Source of the DNA: Rhodococcus sp. Leaf247 | GTDB lineage: Bacteria; Actinomycetota; Actinomycetes; Mycobacteriales; Mycobacteriaceae | Direction: 5' to 3' | Length of the DNA: 64,000 nucleotides | NCBI RefSeq assembly: GCF_001426185.1 | Contig: NZ_LMRP01000001.1 | Span: forward strand, 372,483 to 436,482 | Part shown: positions 29,748-38,648 of the stretch, piece by piece | Layout of the letters: every line of letters starts with the position of its first letter | Position numbering within the stretch: position 1 is the first letter of the stretch | Translations under genes and position numbers: made by a program | The notes under the pieces: model-generated | What the model was told of the DNA's origin: nothing | The model's input: only the letters and a program-made list of their open reading frames with translations | Databases searched by the model: none

Positions 29748-31135
29748 GTAGTTCGCGCATCACTGCGTGCCAGAGCGGGTCCGGCCGGGAGAAGTTCCAG
29801 GATCGGCCACGGGGCGGTCACCGGCTCACCCAGTCCCAACGCCGCCGCGTCGTCGTCGTCGGGAACACCGAACCGCACACCGGTGTCGGCCACGTAGAAC
29901 CGGAAATCTCGCCGCACGTCGTCGACTGCCATCCCGGTACTCACGGCGTACACCCCCGTCCCGGGAGCGACTGTCACCGTGTCCAGTCCGTCGCCGGCGC
30001 CGTCGGCGGTCCCGAGCATCACTGCCGTCGTCCTGTCTGTCGGCTCCCCCGTGGTCAGAACAACGGTTGCACCGGAATCCGAGCCCACTCCGGCGGCGCT
30101 CCATTCGACGCACGTGGAGGATGTCGCGTCGATCAATCTCGGCGGGCGGTCCGGAAATGTACCGATGGCCAGAGGCGTCGCGCTCCTCGGAGCGCGCGCG
30201 ATCACATCCGGCGGAACCGCGTCGACGCCCACCCGACCGGCGGAGTCGGCGAATCTGAGCAGTTGGGCACTCGCCGGCCCGATTGCCTGGATCCCGTCCG
30301 AGAGAATGACGTAGTGCTGGCTACGGTCACCGAGGTCGACCGTCACCACCGACCCGACGGGCCGGCCCCCGGTGGGATACGGCGCCGTACTTCCCGCGTC
30401 GGTGATGACCGGGGCTGTGATCCGAGGGACCTCCGGAACTGCATCGAACAGCCCGGCACCGACTCGGACGGGTATCGCATCGTCCAGGCCCAGCGCGCGA
30501 GTGACCGCCGTGTCGCGCAGGTCCACCTGTGCCCGGACACCGTCGTACACGAGATAGTCGACCCCGTCGCGTGCCCACAGCACAGCGTCGTCGGACTCGA
30601 AGGCTCGGCGGCCGGGTTCCCCCGACGAACCGAGGGGAACTATGGACACGTCCGTGGTTCCACCGCTGCCATCGGTGCTTCGGAACTCGCACACCGACCA
30701 CACCATCAGCTCGGATCCGACGGGCAGGGTCTGAGGTGCTCCGCCTATTCCGATCGCCGGTCCCCGTGCCTTGGAGGCGATCTCGCGCGCGTCGACGGCT
30801 ACCGGATCGTCGGCTGCACCGACGAAGAGCCGGGCGGACGCGAGATTGAAAGCAGGATGCAGGACGTCGTCCTCGACGACGAACAATGCACCGTCGTCCT
30901 TGCTCATGACGATGGACGCGTCACCGATCTTCGTGGCCGGCCTGATGAACGCCAGAATTCCGCAGCCGGCCAGGATCAACACCGCGACAACGATTCCCAC
31001 CATGGATGCCCGAGACGACGACCGCATCGGGTCGTGCCGCATCGAGGTGTCGCCGAGAACCAGAGCGTGGTCGAGCCGTCGAACGGAGAAGCGGTGTGCG
31101 CCGATCTGCCATCGTGTCGTCGGTGTCGCTGCCAT
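29732..31135 (-). CDS. eccB: ESX-4 core component EccB
   Basis: A 467-residue type VII core protein. A short cytoplasmic N-terminus with TPTTRWQIGAHRFSVRRL (residues 4-21) precedes one membrane helix at about 45-64 and a large extracytoplasmic domain of EccB repeats. AGGGGG lies 4 bases before the ATG. It is convergent with mycP and divergent from eccE, so transcribed separately from the other ESX-4 genes. Confidence 0.95.
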   Translation of the reverse strand: MAATPTTRWQIGAHRFSVRRLDHALVLGDTSMRHDPMRSSSRASMVGIVVAVLILAGCGILAFIRPATKIGDASIVMSKDDGALFVVEDDVLHPAFNLASARLFVGAADDPVAVDAREIASKARGPAIGIGGAPQTLPVGSELMVWSVCEFRSTDGSGGTTDVSIVPLGSSGEPGRRAFESDDAVLWARDGVDYLVYDGVRAQVDLRDTAVTRALGLDDAIPVRVGAGLFDAVPEVPRITAPVITDAGSTAPYPTGGRPVGSVVTVDLGDRSQHYVILSDGIQAIGPASAQLLRFADSAGRVGVDAVPPDVIARAPRSATPLAIGTFPDRPPRLIDATSSTCVEWSAAGVGSDSGATVVLTTGEPTDRTTAVMLGTADGAGDGLDTVTVAPGTGVYAVSTGMAVDDVRRDFRFYVADTGVRFGVPDDDDAAALGLGEPVTAPWPILELLPAGPALARSDARTTHDGS

Positions 31136-31251
31136 CGATCCCCCTGCCCACAGAGCACGTGTGACCGTGCCCCGGCCCCCCGGCCGGCATGCGGAACCCA
31201 TCGGAGACGGGCCGCGTCAAGGCACAGTACATCGAGCAGGAGATCGGAGTC

Positions 31252-32865
31252 ATGATGCGATTCGGCTACCCGGGGATGAACTCGGCGCGGACAGTGCTGG
31301 CGATCCAGGCGATCGCTGTCGTGGTCGGCGGGCTCGTCGCCCTCGCGGGCTCCGCGGTCGCGGCGATCGCATCCGCCCTGTTCGTCGCTGCAGTTCTCTC
31401 CGTCTCGCGCGACGGCCGCACCGTGGCCGCATACCTGTCGGCCGCGGCTCGGTACCTCCTGCGGCGGCGCGGCAGGTCGCCGCTCGACGCGCGCACCCTG
31501 GTGACTGTCGAGCAGCGCGGACTCCCGACGGGCGTCGTGTGGAACGGGTCCGAACTGTCCGTCGTCGCCGAGCTGGGTGTCACCGGCATCGGCGGCTGGA
31601 CCACTGTGGGCGGGGAAGGAATCGTCTCGGACGTCTCGGTCCCGTTCCGTGTTCTGTCGGACAGTGTGAGCCGAACGAAGGCGCCGATAGTCCTGGGGGT
31701 GACGACTGTGGGATCACGTCCGGTTCGAGGCCGTCGCGCGTCCGACGCGTATTCGTCGATGGCGGGAACACTGGCATCGGTGTCACATCGCCGAACGTGG
31801 TTGTCGCTCTCGATGGATGTCCACGACGGCGCGTCCGGGATAAGTCGACGCGGAGGCGGAGTGAGCGGTGGCGCAACGGTGTTGACGCGTCACATGTCCC
31901 GCCTGCAGCACATCCTCGGCACGCTGGGGATCGAGGCCACGCTTCTGACGGCCGACGCCATCGCCGATGCGGACCTGTTCGTCTCCTCGGGCACACCTCG
32001 TCGCCATGTGCGCACCACGTGGCGGGCGGCCACGCTCGGCGGGACGGCATGGACCTCCCGGCGATTGCGCCCGAATCTGTGGACCAACTCGATCGTCGAC
32101 GATGTCTTCGACCGCGATGCATCCGTCACCGCCATGTCGGTCACGACGCGCGCCGACGGCGACGCAGTGTCGACAGTCGGCTCGTACGGTCAGTGCGCCG
32201 CGGTCCCTGTCGAGCGGGACGTCACAGGGTCGGCGACGCTGGACGGGGAGCAGCATCGAGGCTTCGACGCAATCCTTCCGTCGACGGCGCGTATCGCCCT
32301 CCCGACGAGCAGTGTCGATCCGAATGCCCTGGACCCGCTGGTCTTTCCTGTCGCGGGTTGCGGTCAGATCCTCGGTGTCGACGGACACGGATCAGCGGTC
32401 GCCATGCGCGTCTACGGGCCTGCCGTTCGGTCGATCAGGGTGCGGGCGGAGTTGTACCTGGTGCATCAGATCGTCTTCCGCGCAGTGGCCATCGGTGCGA
32501 CCGTCGTCGTCGTCACCGATCGTCACCACGCATGGCGTCATCTTGCTGCGTCGGTGGCGGACTCCGGAACGCTGAGCGTGGTCGCGGTCGAATCCTCGCA
32601 GGGTCACGACGCGGACCTCGTCGTCGCGGACCATCCCTCCGTCCGGCCCGTTCCCACCGGTTCCACTGTCCTCCACGTCGATACCGACCGACGATCCGGC
32701 GACGCGGACATCGAGATCGACCAGGCGGACTCCAGCGGCGATCATGTCGTCGTCACCATCGGGCACCGGAGTATCGCTCTACGCCTGGTGACCACTGCCG
32801 CGGAAACGGAAGCCATCGGCCGTCCGCGAACGACTATCCGTCAGCGAAGTCACGCACCCGGGTAG
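31252..32865 (+). CDS. eccE: ESX-4 component EccE
   Basis: A 537-residue protein with two membrane helices at about 14-34 and 36-50 and a long soluble domain, the EccE layout. M. tuberculosis ESX-4 lacks EccE, whereas several other actinobacterial ESX-4 loci keep it. GGAGATCGGAG precedes ATGATG; the first is used. It is divergent from eccB (116-base gap). The family call rests on layout, length and position; no short signature is decisive. Confidence 0.85.
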   Translation: MMRFGYPGMNSARTVLAIQAIAVVVGGLVALAGSAVAAIASALFVAAVLSVSRDGRTVAAYLSAAARYLLRRRGRSPLDARTLVTVEQRGLPTGVVWNGSELSVVAELGVTGIGGWTTVGGEGIVSDVSVPFRVLSDSVSRTKAPIVLGVTTVGSRPVRGRRASDAYSSMAGTLASVSHRRTWLSLSMDVHDGASGISRRGGGVSGGATVLTRHMSRLQHILGTLGIEATLLTADAIADADLFVSSGTPRRHVRTTWRAATLGGTAWTSRRLRPNLWTNSIVDDVFDRDASVTAMSVTTRADGDAVSTVGSYGQCAAVPVERDVTGSATLDGEQHRGFDAILPSTARIALPTSSVDPNALDPLVFPVAGCGQILGVDGHGSAVAMRVYGPAVRSIRVRAELYLVHQIVFRAVAIGATVVVVTDRHHAWRHLAASVADSGTLSVVAVESSQGHDADLVVADHPSVRPVPTGSTVLHVDTDRRSGDADIEIDQADSSGDHVVVTIGHRSIALRLVTTAAETEAIGRPRTTIRQRSHAPG

Positions 32866-33359
32866 GTCGACGCGTCGCCCCGACGCCACCACCACAGTTG
32901 GTCGATCATGCGAGCGGCGGCGTCCACGGCAGCTCCGTCAGTCGTGTCGCCGTTCTCGTCGAAGGCCTTCTTCACGCGCGCGAACAGCGGTGCGTCTCGC
33001 ACGGACGCCATGTGCAGTTCGGCGACGACCTGTCGCAACTGTTCCACAGCTCTCGCTCCCCCGGCCGAACCGCCGTAGGACACGAAACCCACAGGCTTGC
33101 CGCGCCATTCGTACTTCACCGAGTCGAGGGCACCCTTCAGCGCCGCGGAGTACCCGTGGTTGTACTCGGGCGTCACCAACACGAACGCGTCGCTCTCCCC
33201 GACCCACTGTGTGAAACCGCCGTCGTCGTCCCGAAGATCTTGGACCCTCACCTCGAACCGGCCGTCGGCGACGGCCTGCCGGACGAACCACGCCGCGACG
33301 GTCGGGCCGATTCGCCCCTCGCGGACACTGCCGATGATCACGCCGAGAACTGGTGCCAT
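32850..33359 (-). CDS. NADPH-dependent FMN reductase
   Basis: A 169-residue flavodoxin-fold reductase starting MAPVLGVIIGSVREGRIG, whose GSVREGR loop binds the FMN phosphate. VTPEYNHGYSAALKGALD near residue 75 is the family active-site segment. ATG at 33359 lies 10 bases after the truA stop, so it probably ends the ribosomal-truA transcript. It overlaps eccE by 16 bases at the stops. Confidence 0.92.
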   Translation of the reverse strand: MAPVLGVIIGSVREGRIGPTVAAWFVRQAVADGRFEVRVQDLRDDDGGFTQWVGESDAFVLVTPEYNHGYSAALKGALDSVKYEWRGKPVGFVSYGGSAGGARAVEQLRQVVAELHMASVRDAPLFARVKKAFDENGDTTDGAAVDAAARMIDQLWWWRRGDASTYPGA

Positions 33360-33369
33360 ACCGCCGAGA

Positions 33370-34269
33370 TTAACCGCAGCAGCCGCCGGGCATCGACCGC
33401 GTCGCTCGCGTCGTCGCGTTCCGTTCGGCCAGCCGATCCTCCGCCGGGTAGTCGACGCGTACCAGAGACAATCCGTGAGCAGGGGCCACGGTGATCGAGC
33501 TGGACCTGGAATCGCTGGACAACAGGCCGCGTACCCAGGCGACGTCACGCCGTCCCTCACCCACCGCCAGCATCGCCCCGACCAGAGACCGCACCATCGA
33601 CCAGCAGAATGCGTCGGCGCTGACGAAGGCCGTGAGATCGTCACCGTTCCGGACCCACTCGAACCGCTGCAGCTCGCGCACGGTGGTGGCGCCGTCACGG
33701 CGTTTGCAGAACGCCACGAAGTCGTGCAGCCCCAGTAGGACGGCGGACGACTCCTGCATCGCGGCCACGTCGAGTGCGCGGGTCCACGGCACCACGGATC
33801 CCGCGCGGAGCGGCGACACCCCGAAAGGGGCTGTGGACAACCGGTACTCGTAATGGCGCCGCAGCGCGGAGAAGCGAGCGTCGAAGTGTGTGGACGCCTC
33901 GGACACCGCCATGACGCGCACGTCCGCCGGCAGGAACCGCGCCAACCGCCGTACCAGCAGGGACAGGTCCGGCGTACGGTCCGGATTACGAGGATCTATG
34001 CGTCGCAACGCTTCTCGCGAGACGTCGACGTGGGCGACCTGGCCCTCGGCGTGCACGCCGGCGTCGGTCCGTCCGGCGACCGTGAGTTCGAGAGGCACCC
34101 CGAAGATCGCGGTCAGCCGCTCCTCGAGCACCCCGCACACGGTCCGCTGGTCGCGTTGTCGCGCCCATCCGGCGAAGTTCGTTCCGTCGTAGGCGATGTC
34201 GAGACGCAAACGAACGAGCCCGCCACCGGTGAGGGTGGCGGGCTCGTCCAGGGAGTCCGTAGTGGACAC
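33370..34269 (-). CDS. truA: tRNA pseudouridine(38-40) synthase TruA
   Basis: TruA makes pseudouridine at positions 38-40 of tRNA anticodon arms. The catalytic D69 is in [10 protein letters not shown], and [16 protein letters not shown] marks the true domain start. The annotated start is GTG, 2 bases after rplQ. Codons about 8-19 form a 14-bp hairpin. A TTG at LRLDIAYDG would give a shorter protein starting just past the hairpin and may be the real start. Confidence 0.95.
   Translation of the reverse strand: MSTTDSLDEPATLTGGGLVRLRLDIAYDGTNFAGWARQRDQRTVCGVLEERLTAIFGVPLELTVAGRTDAGVHAEGQVAHVDVSREALRRIDPRNPDRTPDLSLLVRRLARFLPADVRVMAVSEASTHFDARFSALRRHYEYRLSTAPFGVSPLRAGSVVPWTRALDVAAMQESSAVLLGLHDFVAFCKRRDGATTVRELQRFEWVRNGDDLTAFVSADAFCWSMVRSLVGAMLAVGEGRRDVAWVRGLLSSDSRSSSITVAPAHGLSLVRVDYPAEDRLAERNATTRATRSMPGGCCG
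34214..34247 (-). terminator. Hairpin after rplQ inside the 5' end of truA
   Basis: ACGAGCCCGCCACC (34214-34227) pairs perfectly over 14 bp with 34234-34247, with a 6-base loop. It begins 25 bases after the rplQ stop on the minus strand. It could reduce truA expression relative to rplQ or protect the rplQ 3' end. Confidence 0.6.
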
Positions 34270-34271
34270 TC

Positions 34272-34859
34272 TTACTTCTTGTCTGCCTCATCGGCGTTGG
34301 CCGCGTGAGCGTCCTCTGCCTCGACACCCTCGATGACGGCGTCTGCATTCGCGACCTGAGCGTCGGTTGCCTCGGCCTCGACGGCCTCGACGACGTTCTG
34401 ATCGGATGCAGCCTCGTCAGCGGCGGTCTCGTCGTTCGTGGCGGCAGGCGCGGCCTGCGATGCCTGGACACGACGAGCACGGTCCGCCTCGTTGGACACC
34501 GTCTGCTCGCGAACGAGCTCGATGATGGCCTGAGGAGCGTTGTCACCCTTGCGGGGGACGGTCTTGATGATGCGGGTGTAGCCGCCTGCGCGCTCGGCGA
34601 AGTGCGGGCCGATCTCTGCGAACAGAGTGTGAACGACGTCCTTGTTGCGGATGTCCTTCATGACCTCACGACGGTGAGCCAGCGAGCCGGCCTTCGCGTG
34701 CGTGATGATCTTCTCGGCGTAGGGGCGAAGGCGCTTGGCCTTCGACTCCGTGGTGGTGATCCGTCCGTGCTCGAACAGCGCCGTGGCCAGGTTGGCGAGA
34801 ATCGCCTTCTGGTGCGACGCCGATCCGCCGAGACGGCGACCCTTGGTGGGCTTGGGCAT
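34272..34859 (-). CDS. rplQ: 50S ribosomal protein L17
   Basis: The L17 core ([20 protein letters not shown] to the [17 protein letters not shown] segment) occupies the first ~120 of 195 residues. The rest is an Ala/Glu/Asp-rich disordered tail, longer than the usual actinobacterial extension. It is the sixth ribosomal or polymerase gene of the infA operon, 39 bases after rpoA. Confidence 0.97.
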   Translation of the reverse strand: MPKPTKGRRLGGSASHQKAILANLATALFEHGRITTTESKAKRLRPYAEKIITHAKAGSLAHRREVMKDIRNKDVVHTLFAEIGPHFAERAGGYTRIIKTVPRKGDNAPQAIIELVREQTVSNEADRARRVQASQAAPAATNDETAADEAASDQNVVEAVEAEATDAQVANADAVIEGVEAEDAHAANADEADKK

Positions 34860-34898
34860 GTCAATATCTCCTGATCAAGAGCTCGCGACGCGTGTGCG

Positions 34899-35960
34899 TC
34901 AGAGCTGTTCGGTCTCGGCGTAGTCCTGCTCGGCGCCGTCGGCATCGCTCACGGCGTTGTCGGTGTCGCTCCAGGTACCGGTAGCGGCGTCATATCCGGC
35001 AACAGTGCTCGGATCGAACGTCGCGGGGCTGTCCTTGAGCGAGAGGCCGAGCGAATGCAGCTTGACCTTGACCTCGTCGATGGACTTCTGTCCGAAGTTA
35101 CGGATGTCCAGCAGATCCGACTCGGTGCGGCCGACCAACTCGCCGACGGTGTGAACACCCTCGCGCTTGAGGCAGTTGTAGGACCGGACGGTGAGGTCCA
35201 GATCCTCGATCGGCAGACCGAAGGAAGCGATGTGATCGGCCTCGGCGGGCGAGGGTCCGATCTCGATGCCTTCTGCTTCGACGTTGAGCTCACGGGCAAG
35301 CCCGAACAGCTCGACCAGGGTCTTGCCCGCCGAAGCGAGCGCGTCCCGCGCGGTGATGGAGTTCTTGGTCTCCACGTCGAGAACGAGCCGATCGAAGTCG
35401 GTGCGCTGCTCGACACGGGTGGCTTCCACCTTGTACGTCACCTTGAGGACGGGCGAGTAGATCGAGTCGACCGGGATACGGCCGATCTCTGCGCCCGACG
35501 CCTTGTTCTGCACTGCCGGAACGTATCCGCGGCCACGCTCGACGACGAGCTCGATCTCGAGCTTGCCCTTGTCGTTCAGGGTCGCGATGTGCAGATCCGG
35601 GTTGTTCACGGTGACGCCGGCCGGGGGAACGATGTCGCCCGCGGTGACAGTGCCGGGGCCCTGCTTGCGGACGTACATGGTGACCGGCTCGTCCTCTTCC
35701 GAGGACACGACGAGACCCTTGAGGTTCAGGATGATGTCGGTGACATCTTCCTTGACGCCGGGGACCGTGGTGAATTCGTGCAGAACGCCGTCGATACGGA
35801 TGCTGGTGACAGCAGCGCCGGGGATCGATGAGAGAAGCGTACGGCGAAGCGAGTTGCCGAGGGTGTACCCGAAGCCAGGCTCGAGGGGCTCGATGACGAA
35901 CTTCGAGCGGTTGTCAGCGATGACCTCTTCGGTCAGCGTGGGTCGCTGAGAAATGAGCAT
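34899..35960 (-). CDS. rpoA: RNA polymerase alpha subunit
   Basis: A 353-residue alpha subunit starting [13 protein letters not shown]. The N-terminal assembly domain is followed by the C-terminal domain with [20 protein letters not shown] and the helix [19 protein letters not shown] that binds UP elements and activators. A short acidic tail ends the protein. It follows rpsD across a long hairpin. Confidence 0.98.
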   Translation of the reverse strand: MLISQRPTLTEEVIADNRSKFVIEPLEPGFGYTLGNSLRRTLLSSIPGAAVTSIRIDGVLHEFTTVPGVKEDVTDIILNLKGLVVSSEEDEPVTMYVRKQGPGTVTAGDIVPPAGVTVNNPDLHIATLNDKGKLEIELVVERGRGYVPAVQNKASGAEIGRIPVDSIYSPVLKVTYKVEATRVEQRTDFDRLVLDVETKNSITARDALASAGKTLVELFGLARELNVEAEGIEIGPSPAEADHIASFGLPIEDLDLTVRSYNCLKREGVHTVGELVGRTESDLLDIRNFGQKSIDEVKVKLHSLGLSLKDSPATFDPSTVAGYDAATGTWSDTDNAVSDADGAEQDYAETEQL

Positions 35961-36018
35961 TGATGTCCTCCTGGGAAGAGCGTCCGCTATTTGACGCTCG
36001 TGGTGGGGCGGTCAACGC

Positions 36019-36069
36019 CCCGTGCGCCTCGCGTGTTCCCGCGAGGGGATGACACGTGAGGCGCACGGG
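36019..36069 (-). other. Long hairpin in the rpsD-rpoA gap
   Basis: CCCGTGCGCCTC (36019-36030) pairs with GAGGCGCACGGG (36058-36069). A G-T wobble, then CGTGT/ACACG and TCCC/GGGA, continue the stem inward, so nearly the whole 51-base segment folds into one rod. It could be an attenuator, an RNase site or a regulatory site. No terminator T-run. Confidence 0.6.
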
Positions 36070-36077
36070 CCGGAGGC

Positions 36078-36683
36078 CTACTTCGAGTAGTACTCGACGA
36101 TGAGCTGTTCGGTCAGCGCGATGTCGATCTGCGAACGCTCCGGCTCCTGGTGGACCAGGATGCGGAGACGGTTCGGAACGACCTGCAGCCAACCGGCCAC
36201 CGGGCGATCGCCGTAGGTTTCACGGGCGATCTGGAACGGGAGCGTGCTCAGCGACTTCTCGCGAACGTCGATGATGTCGTACTGCGAGACGCGGTAGCTG
36301 GGGATGTCGACCTTCTTGTTGTTGACCAAGAAGTGGCCGTGCGTGACCAGCTGACGTGCCTGACGACGCGTGCGAGCGAGGCCCGCACGGTAGACGACGT
36401 TGTCGAGACGCGTCTCGAGGATGCGCAACAGGTTCTCACCGGTCTTGCCCTTGAGGCGGTTCGCTTCCTTGTAGTACAGGGAGAACTGCTTCTCCATGAC
36501 GCCGTAGGTGAAGCGCGCCTTCTGCTTCTCCTGCAGCTGGAGCAGGTACTCGCTCTCCTTGATACGCGCGCGGCCGTGCTGGCCGGGCGGGTACGGGCGA
36601 CGCTCGAAAGCCTGGTCGCCTCCGACGAGGTCGACGCGAAGTCGACGCGACTTGCGGGTGATGGGTCCGGTATAACGTGCCAT
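36078..36683 (-). CDS. rpsD: 30S ribosomal protein S4
   Basis: A 201-residue S4 from MARYTGPITRKSRRLRVDL to LTEQLIVEYYSK. It contains the S4 RNA-binding domain (RLDNVVYRAGLARTRRQARQ, near 92-111). No zinc-binding cysteines are present, so it is the cysteine-free form. It lies 20 bases after rpsK. Confidence 0.98.
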   Translation of the reverse strand: MARYTGPITRKSRRLRVDLVGGDQAFERRPYPPGQHGRARIKESEYLLQLQEKQKARFTYGVMEKQFSLYYKEANRLKGKTGENLLRILETRLDNVVYRAGLARTRRQARQLVTHGHFLVNNKKVDIPSYRVSQYDIIDVREKSLSTLPFQIARETYGDRPVAGWLQVVPNRLRILVHQEPERSQIDIALTEQLIVEYYSK

Positions 36684-36703
36684 GTTCTGTTACTTCCTTC
36701 CCG

Positions 36704-37117
36704 CTAGACGCGACGGCGCTTGGGCGGACGGCAGCCGTTGTGCGGCTGGGGGGTGACATCGGAGATGGTGCCGACCTCGAGGCCTGCCGCCTGGAGCGAA
36801 CGGATCGCGGTCTCGCGGCCGGAGCCGGGACCCTTCACGAAGACGTCGACCTTCTTGACGCCGTGTTCCTGCGCCTTGCGGGCAGCGGACTCGGCGGCGA
36901 GCTGAGCAGCGAACGGAGTCGACTTGCGCGAGCCCTTGAAGCCGACATGGCCCGAGGACGCCCACGAGATGACGTTTCCGGCCGGGTCGGTGATCGACAC
37001 GATCGTGTTGTTGAACGTGCTCTTGATGTGCGCGCTGCCGTGCGGGACGTTCTTCTTGTCCCTGCGGCGCGTCTTCTGGGTCTTCTTCGGACCGGAGGTG
37101 CGTGTCTTCGGGGGCAT
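36704..37117 (-). CDS. rpsK: 30S ribosomal protein S11
   Basis: A 137-residue S11 with the family core [16 protein letters not shown] and the C-terminal [13 protein letters not shown]. The ATG shares one base with the rpsM stop (TAATG), indicating coupling. Confidence 0.98.
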   Translation of the reverse strand: MPPKTRTSGPKKTQKTRRRDKKNVPHGSAHIKSTFNNTIVSITDPAGNVISWASSGHVGFKGSRKSTPFAAQLAAESAARKAQEHGVKKVDVFVKGPGSGRETAIRSLQAAGLEVGTISDVTPQPHNGCRPPKRRRV

Positions 37118-37491
37118 TACTTCGCCTTCTTCTTGCCGGCAATGGTGCGCTTCGGTCCCTTACGGGTGCGCGCATTGGTCTTCGTGCGCTGTCCACGAAC
37201 GGGCAGACCACGACGGTGGCGAAGGCCCTGGTAGCAGCCGATCTCGATCTTGCGACGGATGTCGGCCTGCACCTCGCGGCGCAGGTCGCCCTCGACCTTG
37301 AGCGACTCCTCGATGTACTCGCGAAGCTTGGTGAGGTCCTCGTCGGAGAGGTCCTTGCTGCGCAGATCGGGGCTGACGCCCGTGGCAGCGAGGATCTCGT
37401 GCGAACGGGTACGGCCGATGCCGTAGATGTACGTGAGTGCGATCTCCATGCGCTTCTCGCGCGGAAGATCCACACCGGCTAGACGTGCCAT
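37117..37491 (-). CDS. rpsM: 30S ribosomal protein S13
   Basis: A 124-residue S13 from [19 protein letters not shown] to the basic tail [13 protein letters not shown] that contacts P-site tRNA. ATG at 37491 is used because it begins the conserved sequence; the frame extends upstream without similarity. Confidence 0.98.
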   Translation of the reverse strand: MARLAGVDLPREKRMEIALTYIYGIGRTRSHEILAATGVSPDLRSKDLSDEDLTKLREYIEESLKVEGDLRREVQADIRRKIEIGCYQGLRHRRGLPVRGQRTKTNARTRKGPKRTIAGKKKAK

Positions 37492-37663
37492 GTGGCGGTT
37501 TCCTTCATTCGTGCGGAGGTCTGCTCCCAGTCCGTCCCCATACATGTGGTGCTCGGGGCCCCGGCCTCCGCGGCCGAGGGTGTACTGCCCGCGTGTGGGC
37601 AGCTGGTGCTGGGAGGTCTTCTTCTTGCATGTGGTGCCAAGTGGATCTTCGAGAGGGGGTTGA

Positions 37664-37777
37664 TCAGCCCTGACGCTGCTTGTGACGCAGGTTTTCGCAG
37701 ATCACCATGACCCGGCCGTTACGGCGGATCACTTTGCACTTCTCGCAGATCGGCTTGACGCTCGGCTTGACCTTCAC
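37664..37777 (-). CDS. rpmJ: 50S ribosomal protein L36 (zinc-binding form)
   Basis: A 37-residue L36 from [15 protein letters not shown] to [13 protein letters not shown]11, C14, C27 and H32 form the zinc site, so this is the C+ form. The start is GTG with an upstream AGGAG. It overlaps the stop of a 21-codon ORF by GTGA. The 172 bases to rpsM downstream hold only a weak 7-bp hairpin at 37560-37578. Confidence 0.95.
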   Translation of the reverse strand: MKVKPSVKPICEKCKVIRRNGRVMVICENLRHKQRQG

Positions 37778-37839
37778 GTCTGTTCGATCTCCTGGTCGCG
37801 TCCGAGAATCACCGCGCGTGCGCGCCGAACCTCGGACAT
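37774..37839 (-). CDS. Candidate 21-residue ORF coupled to rpmJ
   Basis: ATG at 37839 follows GGGGATC at a workable distance and encodes 21 residues ([12 protein letters not shown], then GRDQEIEQT). Its TGA overlaps the rpmJ GTG by GTGA, the coupling geometry seen across this window. The rpmJ ribosome site AGGAG lies within it. It may be a leader peptide or a chance frame. No known homologue comes to mind. Confidence 0.4.
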   Translation of the reverse strand: MSEVRRARAVILGRDQEIEQT

Positions 37840-37877
37840 GGTTGATCCCCGGCTCGCGAGGAACCGGGGACTCTTGA

Positions 37878-38099
37878 CTACTTGTAGCGGTAGACGATCC
37901 GCCCGCGTGTCAGGTCGTAGGGAGACAGCTCGACTACGACGCGATCCTCGGGGAGGATGCGGATGTAGTGCTGCCGCATCTTGCCGCTGATGTGAGCGAG
38001 CACCTTGTGACCGTTTTCCAGCTCGATGCGAAACATCGCATTGGGCAGGGGTTCGACTACTCGGCCCTCGACCTCGATTGCGCCGTCCTTCTTTGCCAT
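37878..38099 (-). CDS. infA: Translation initiation factor IF-1
   Basis: A 73-residue OB-fold IF-1 from [19 protein letters not shown] to [11 protein letters not shown], with the near-invariant [17 protein letters not shown]-like segment (here LPEDR). GGAGG lies just before the ATG. First gene of the infA-rpmJ-rpsM-rpsK-rpsD-rpoA-rplQ-truA operon. Confidence 0.98.
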   Translation of the reverse strand: MAKKDGAIEVEGRVVEPLPNAMFRIELENGHKVLAHISGKMRQHYIRILPEDRVVVELSPYDLTRGRIVYRYK

Positions 38100-38183
38100 A
38101 TCCTCCGCGATCCTGGTTTGCACACCTGATTGACGACTCGTAACCACACTTCATGCAGGCACGAGTAAACGCACCGACGTTCC

Positions 38184-38212
38184 ATGTTAGCGGGTCGCGA
38201 CGACCAGGCCAA
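38184..38212 (-). promoter_or_regulatory. Promoter of the infA ribosomal operon
   Basis: On the minus strand TTGGCC (38212-38207), 17 bases, then TAACAT (38189-38184) fits a housekeeping promoter. It leaves a leader of about 78 bases before infA and lies between the VOC gene stop and infA. Confidence 0.55.
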
Positions 38213-38228
38213 ACCAGCGCCGACCGAG

Positions 38229-38648
38229 TCAGCCGCCGTGGCCACGGTAGGTGCCGAAGGACCAGTGCACACCCTCGGGATCGAGGCAGGTGAAACCCTG
38301 GCCGCCGTAGTCCTCGTCCCGTAGCGGTTCCACGATACGGGCGCCGGCCTCGCGCGCACGATCGTGCAGTCGCGTCAACTCGCCCTGTCCCACGGCGACG
38401 TAGACGGCGCCGACTCCGGGCGGCAGGCCCGCGATGGTGCTGTCCTCGCGCGCCGAGCCCAGCATCACGGCCCCACCCGAGGCTCTGACCAGCTCGGCAT
38501 GATCGACACGCTCCCCCTCGCCGTACACGGCGGCCTCGGTGAAGCCGAGTACGTCGACGAGGAAGGCGATGGCCGCCCGTGCATCGCGATAGCGCAGGGC
38601 CGGGAAGAGGAGCGACGGCGTCGAGTCGGTGCTCTGTGTATTCGTCAT
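38229..38648 (-). CDS. VOC-family (glyoxalase/bleomycin-resistance-like) protein
   Basis: A 139-residue VOC-fold protein with repeated beta-alpha-beta-beta-beta units (LRYRDARAAIAFLVDVLGF near 15 and LDPEGVHWSFGTYRGH at the end). The family includes glyoxalases, dioxygenases and drug-binding proteins; this one cannot be assigned a substrate. ATG at 38648 overlaps the preceding AraC-type frame by ATGA, so it was probably co-expressed with the regulator that is now interrupted. Confidence 0.88.
   Translation of the reverse strand: MTNTQSTDSTPSLLFPALRYRDARAAIAFLVDVLGFTEAAVYGEGERVDHAELVRASGGAVMLGSAREDSTIAGLPPGVGAVYVAVGQGELTRLHDRAREAGARIVEPLRDEDYGGQGFTCLDPEGVHWSFGTYRGHGG

Noticed and set aside
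37560-37578. Hairpin in the rpmJ-rpsM gap as a terminator
   Set aside because: Only seven pairs including a wobble, and downstream operon genes must be transcribed.
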